DNA from: Vermiculatibacterium agrestimuris
GTDB lineage: Bacteria > Bacillota > Clostridia > Oscillospirales > Oscillospiraceae
Assembly: GCF_943193085.1 (NCBI RefSeq)
Contig: NZ_CALPCU010000002.1
Span: forward strand, 86,695 to 150,694
Direction of reading: 5' to 3'
Length of the DNA: 64,000 nt
Shown: positions 62,308-64,000 of the stretch, in pieces
How positions within the stretch are numbered: position 1 is the first letter of the stretch
Layout of the letters: the number at the start of each line of letters is the position of its first letter
Position numbers and translations under genes: made by a program
Notes under the pieces: generated by a model
Told to the model about the DNA's origin: nothing
Seen by the model: only the letters and a program-made list of their open reading frames with translations
Databases searched by the model: none

Positions 62308-63906
62308 TTATCCCTCCGCCGCCTGGCGGGCCAGATACTCGTCGTAGGTCATGGGCATGTCGATAAGCTTGCCCTCGGGGGTGAAATCGAAAACACGGTT
62401 GGCCACCGTTTCCACCAGCTGGTGGTCGTGGCAGGAGAAGAGCACGTTGCACTTCACCGCCTCCAGGCCGTTGTTCACCGCCGCGATGGACTCCAGATCC
62501 AGGTGGTTGGTGGGCTGGTCCAGCAGGAGGACATTGGCTCCTGAGAGCATCATCCGGGAGAGCATGCACCGCACCTTCTCCCCGCCGGAGAGGACTTTCA
62601 CCGGCTTATACACGTCGTCCCCGGAGAAGAGCATACGGCCCAAAAAGCCCCGGAGATACGCCTCGTGGGGGTCGGAGGAGAACTGGCGCAGCCACTCCAC
62701 CAGGTTGTCGTTGCAGCCCTCGAAGAACTGGGTATTGTCCTTGGGGAAGTAGGAGAAGGTGGCGGTCTGCCCCCACTTCACGGTGCCCTCGTCGGGCTCC
62801 CACTCCCCGGTCAAAATCTTGAACAGGGCGGTGTGGGCGTTCTCGTTGTCCCCCACAAAGGCGATCTTGTCCCCGTGATTCACCATGAAGCTCACCTTGT
62901 CCAGCACCTTCACCCCGTCCACGGTCTTGCTCACGTCGGTGACGAAGAGGATGTCCTTGCCCACCTCCCGGTCGGGGGAGAACTGGACCCAGGGGTAGCG
63001 GCGGGAGGAGGCGGGGATCTCCTCCAGGGTGATCTTCTCCAAGAGCTTGCGCCGGGCGGTGGCCTGCTTGCTCTTGGACTTGTTGGCGGAGAAGCGGGAG
63101 ATGAACTCCTTGAGCTCCTGAGCCTTCTCCTCGTTTTTCTTGTTCTGGTTCTTCTGGAGCTGCTGCATGAGCTGGCTTGCGTCGTACCAGAAGTCGTAGT
63201 TGCCCACGTAGAGTTTGATCTTGTTGTAGTCGATGTCCACGATGTGGGTGCAGATGGTGTTGAGGAAATGCCGGTCGTGGCTGACCACGATGACGGTGCC
63301 CTCAAAGTCCAGCAGGAAGTCCTCCAGCCAGTTGGTGGCGGCAATGTCCAGGTTGTTGGTGGGCTCGTCCATCATCAAAATATCGGGGTTGCCGAACAGG
63401 GCCTGGGCCAGCAGGACTTTCACCTTGAGCCGGGCGTCCATGTTCTCCATCTGGGTGTCGTGGTACCCGGTGCCCACGCCAAGACCCTGGAGGATGCGGC
63501 TGGCCTCGGACTCCGCCTCGTACCCCCCCAGTTCGGCGTACTCCGCCTGAAGCTCGGCGGCCCGGATGCCGTCCTCGTCGGTGAAGTCCTCCTTCTCGTA
63601 GAGGGCGTTCATCTCCTTGCCGATGTCGTAGAGGTGCTGGTTGCCCATGAGGACGGTGTCCATGACGCTGTAGGCGTCGTACTGGTTCTGATCCTGCTTG
63701 AGCACCGACATGCGGGTGTTGGGCAGAACGGACACCTCGCCGGAGGTGGGTTCCAGCTGGCCGGACAAAATTTTCAGGAAGGTGGACTTCCCCGCCCCGT
63801 TGGCCCCGATGATGCCGTAGCAGTTGCCCTTGATGAACTGCAGATCCACGTGGGAAAAGAGGGGGGTGCCCGAATAATTGAGGGAGAGATCGGTAACGGT
63901 GATCAT
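62308..63906 (-). CDS. ABC-F family ATPase (YbiT/YkpA type) with one degenerate ATP site
   Basis: ABC-F proteins act on the ribosome and lack membrane domains. The 532-residue protein from ATG 63906 has NBD1 with Walker A GANGAGKST (34-42) and Walker B MMDEPTNNLD. A PtIM-type linker follows (about 240-310), then NBD2 with signature VLSGGEKVR. NBD2 Walker A is GDNENAHTAL (352-361, no Lys), NBD2 Walker B is LLDQPTNHLD (catalytic Glu replaced by Gln464), and the NBD1 signature is NMDARLKVK instead of LSGGQ. All defects fall in one composite site. AAAGGAG precedes the start. A frame to 63993 runs upstream of the promoter and is rejected. Confidence 0.93.
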   Translation of the reverse strand: MITVTDLSLNYSGTPLFSHVDLQFIKGNCYGIIGANGAGKSTFLKILSGQLEPTSGEVSVLPNTRMSVLKQDQNQYDAYSVMDTVLMGNQHLYDIGKEMNALYEKEDFTDEDGIRAAELQAEYAELGGYEAESEASRILQGLGVGTGYHDTQMENMDARLKVKVLLAQALFGNPDILMMDEPTNNLDIAATNWLEDFLLDFEGTVIVVSHDRHFLNTICTHIVDIDYNKIKLYVGNYDFWYDASQLMQQLQKNQNKKNEEKAQELKEFISRFSANKSKSKQATARRKLLEKITLEEIPASSRRYPWVQFSPDREVGKDILFVTDVSKTVDGVKVLDKVSFMVNHGDKIAFVGDNENAHTALFKILTGEWEPDEGTVKWGQTATFSYFPKDNTQFFEGCNDNLVEWLRQFSSDPHEAYLRGFLGRMLFSGDDVYKPVKVLSGGEKVRCMLSRMMLSGANVLLLDQPTNHLDLESIAAVNNGLEAVKCNVLFSCHDHQLVETVANRVFDFTPEGKLIDMPMTYDEYLARQAAEG

Positions 63907-63942
63907 AGCGTACTCCTTTGAATTTCCGTATTTAGCCCCCCT

Positions 63943-63971
63943 ATTGTACCAACAAATCCCACAGAACACAA
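63943..63971 (-). promoter_or_regulatory. Candidate promoter of the ABC-F gene
   Basis: On the minus strand TTGTGT (63966-63971), a 17-base spacer and TACAAT (63943-63948) in the recurring GGTACAATAG context. Confidence 0.55.
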
Positions 63972-64000
63972 GCAAAAAAGTGAGGGCGGCCAAAGACGGC

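Overview
The window reads as chromosomal DNA of a high-GC anaerobic Firmicute, most likely an Oscillospiraceae member of the Flavonifractor/Pseudoflavonifractor/Oscillibacter kind. This is inferred from the Firmicute-type S10-spc-alpha ribosomal operon with a KOW-protein gene between map and infA, zinc-type S14, TRAP-TAXI and 2-hydroxyacyl-CoA-dehydratase-type genes, GC-rich coding DNA and strong AGGAGG ribosome sites. No 16S gene or other decisive marker is present.

Layout. 1-1420 (-): proB-proA, with proA cut by the window edge. 1649-7162 (+): trmL-pgk-tpiA-gpmI-eno, one lower-glycolysis operon. 7356-8486 (-): prfB, encoded in frame without the usual programmed frameshift. 8867-9481 (+): a CAT-like acetyltransferase. 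9560-9729: tRNA-Leu(UAA) and initiator tRNA-Met, followed by a small scar of a decayed integrative element (AT-rich DUF gene, integrase tail, LytTR fragment). 10802-12097 (-): a lipoprotein with three candidate flavinylation motifs. 12552-15506 (+): a three-gene 2-hydroxyacyl-CoA-dehydratase/activase-like operon. 15600-20272 (-): an RND/MMPL exporter and a secreted coiled-coil partner. 20482-22273 (+): a two-component system. 22331-23959 (-): a Na/Pi-cotransporter-family protein behind a clear yybP-ykoY (Mn2+) riboswitch with its own terminator. 24149-26724 (-): a phosphoesterase and a cytosolic ParB-like/BMP fusion behind a cre-like palindrome. 26858-28819 (-): galE and a sugar nucleotidyltransferase. 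28953-31997 (-): a TRAP-TAXI transporter. 32137-41520 (-): an eight-gene D-alanylation (dlt-type) operon led by a large secreted FG-GAP protein and ending in an LTA-synthase-like sulfatase. 41688-57637 (-): the S10-spc-alpha cluster, rpsJ to rplQ. 58030-59247 (-): a membrane-anchored XRE regulator. 59410-62233 (-): a membrane protein and metG. 62308-63906 (-): an ABC-F ATPase.

The housekeeping parts (glycolysis, translation, secY, adk, map, metG) are ordinary. The most promising accessory material is: (1) the dlt-type operon, which adds an FG-GAP secreted protein, a GNAT and a DltX-like microprotein in an unusual position; (2) the Mn2+ riboswitch controlling a phosphate-transporter-family gene; (3) the triple flavinylation-motif lipoprotein; (4) the orphan dehydratase/activase trio; and (5) the ParB-BMP intracellular ligand-sensor fusion. 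Two palindromic intergenic elements (7171-7291 and 44717-44835) may be members of repeat families.
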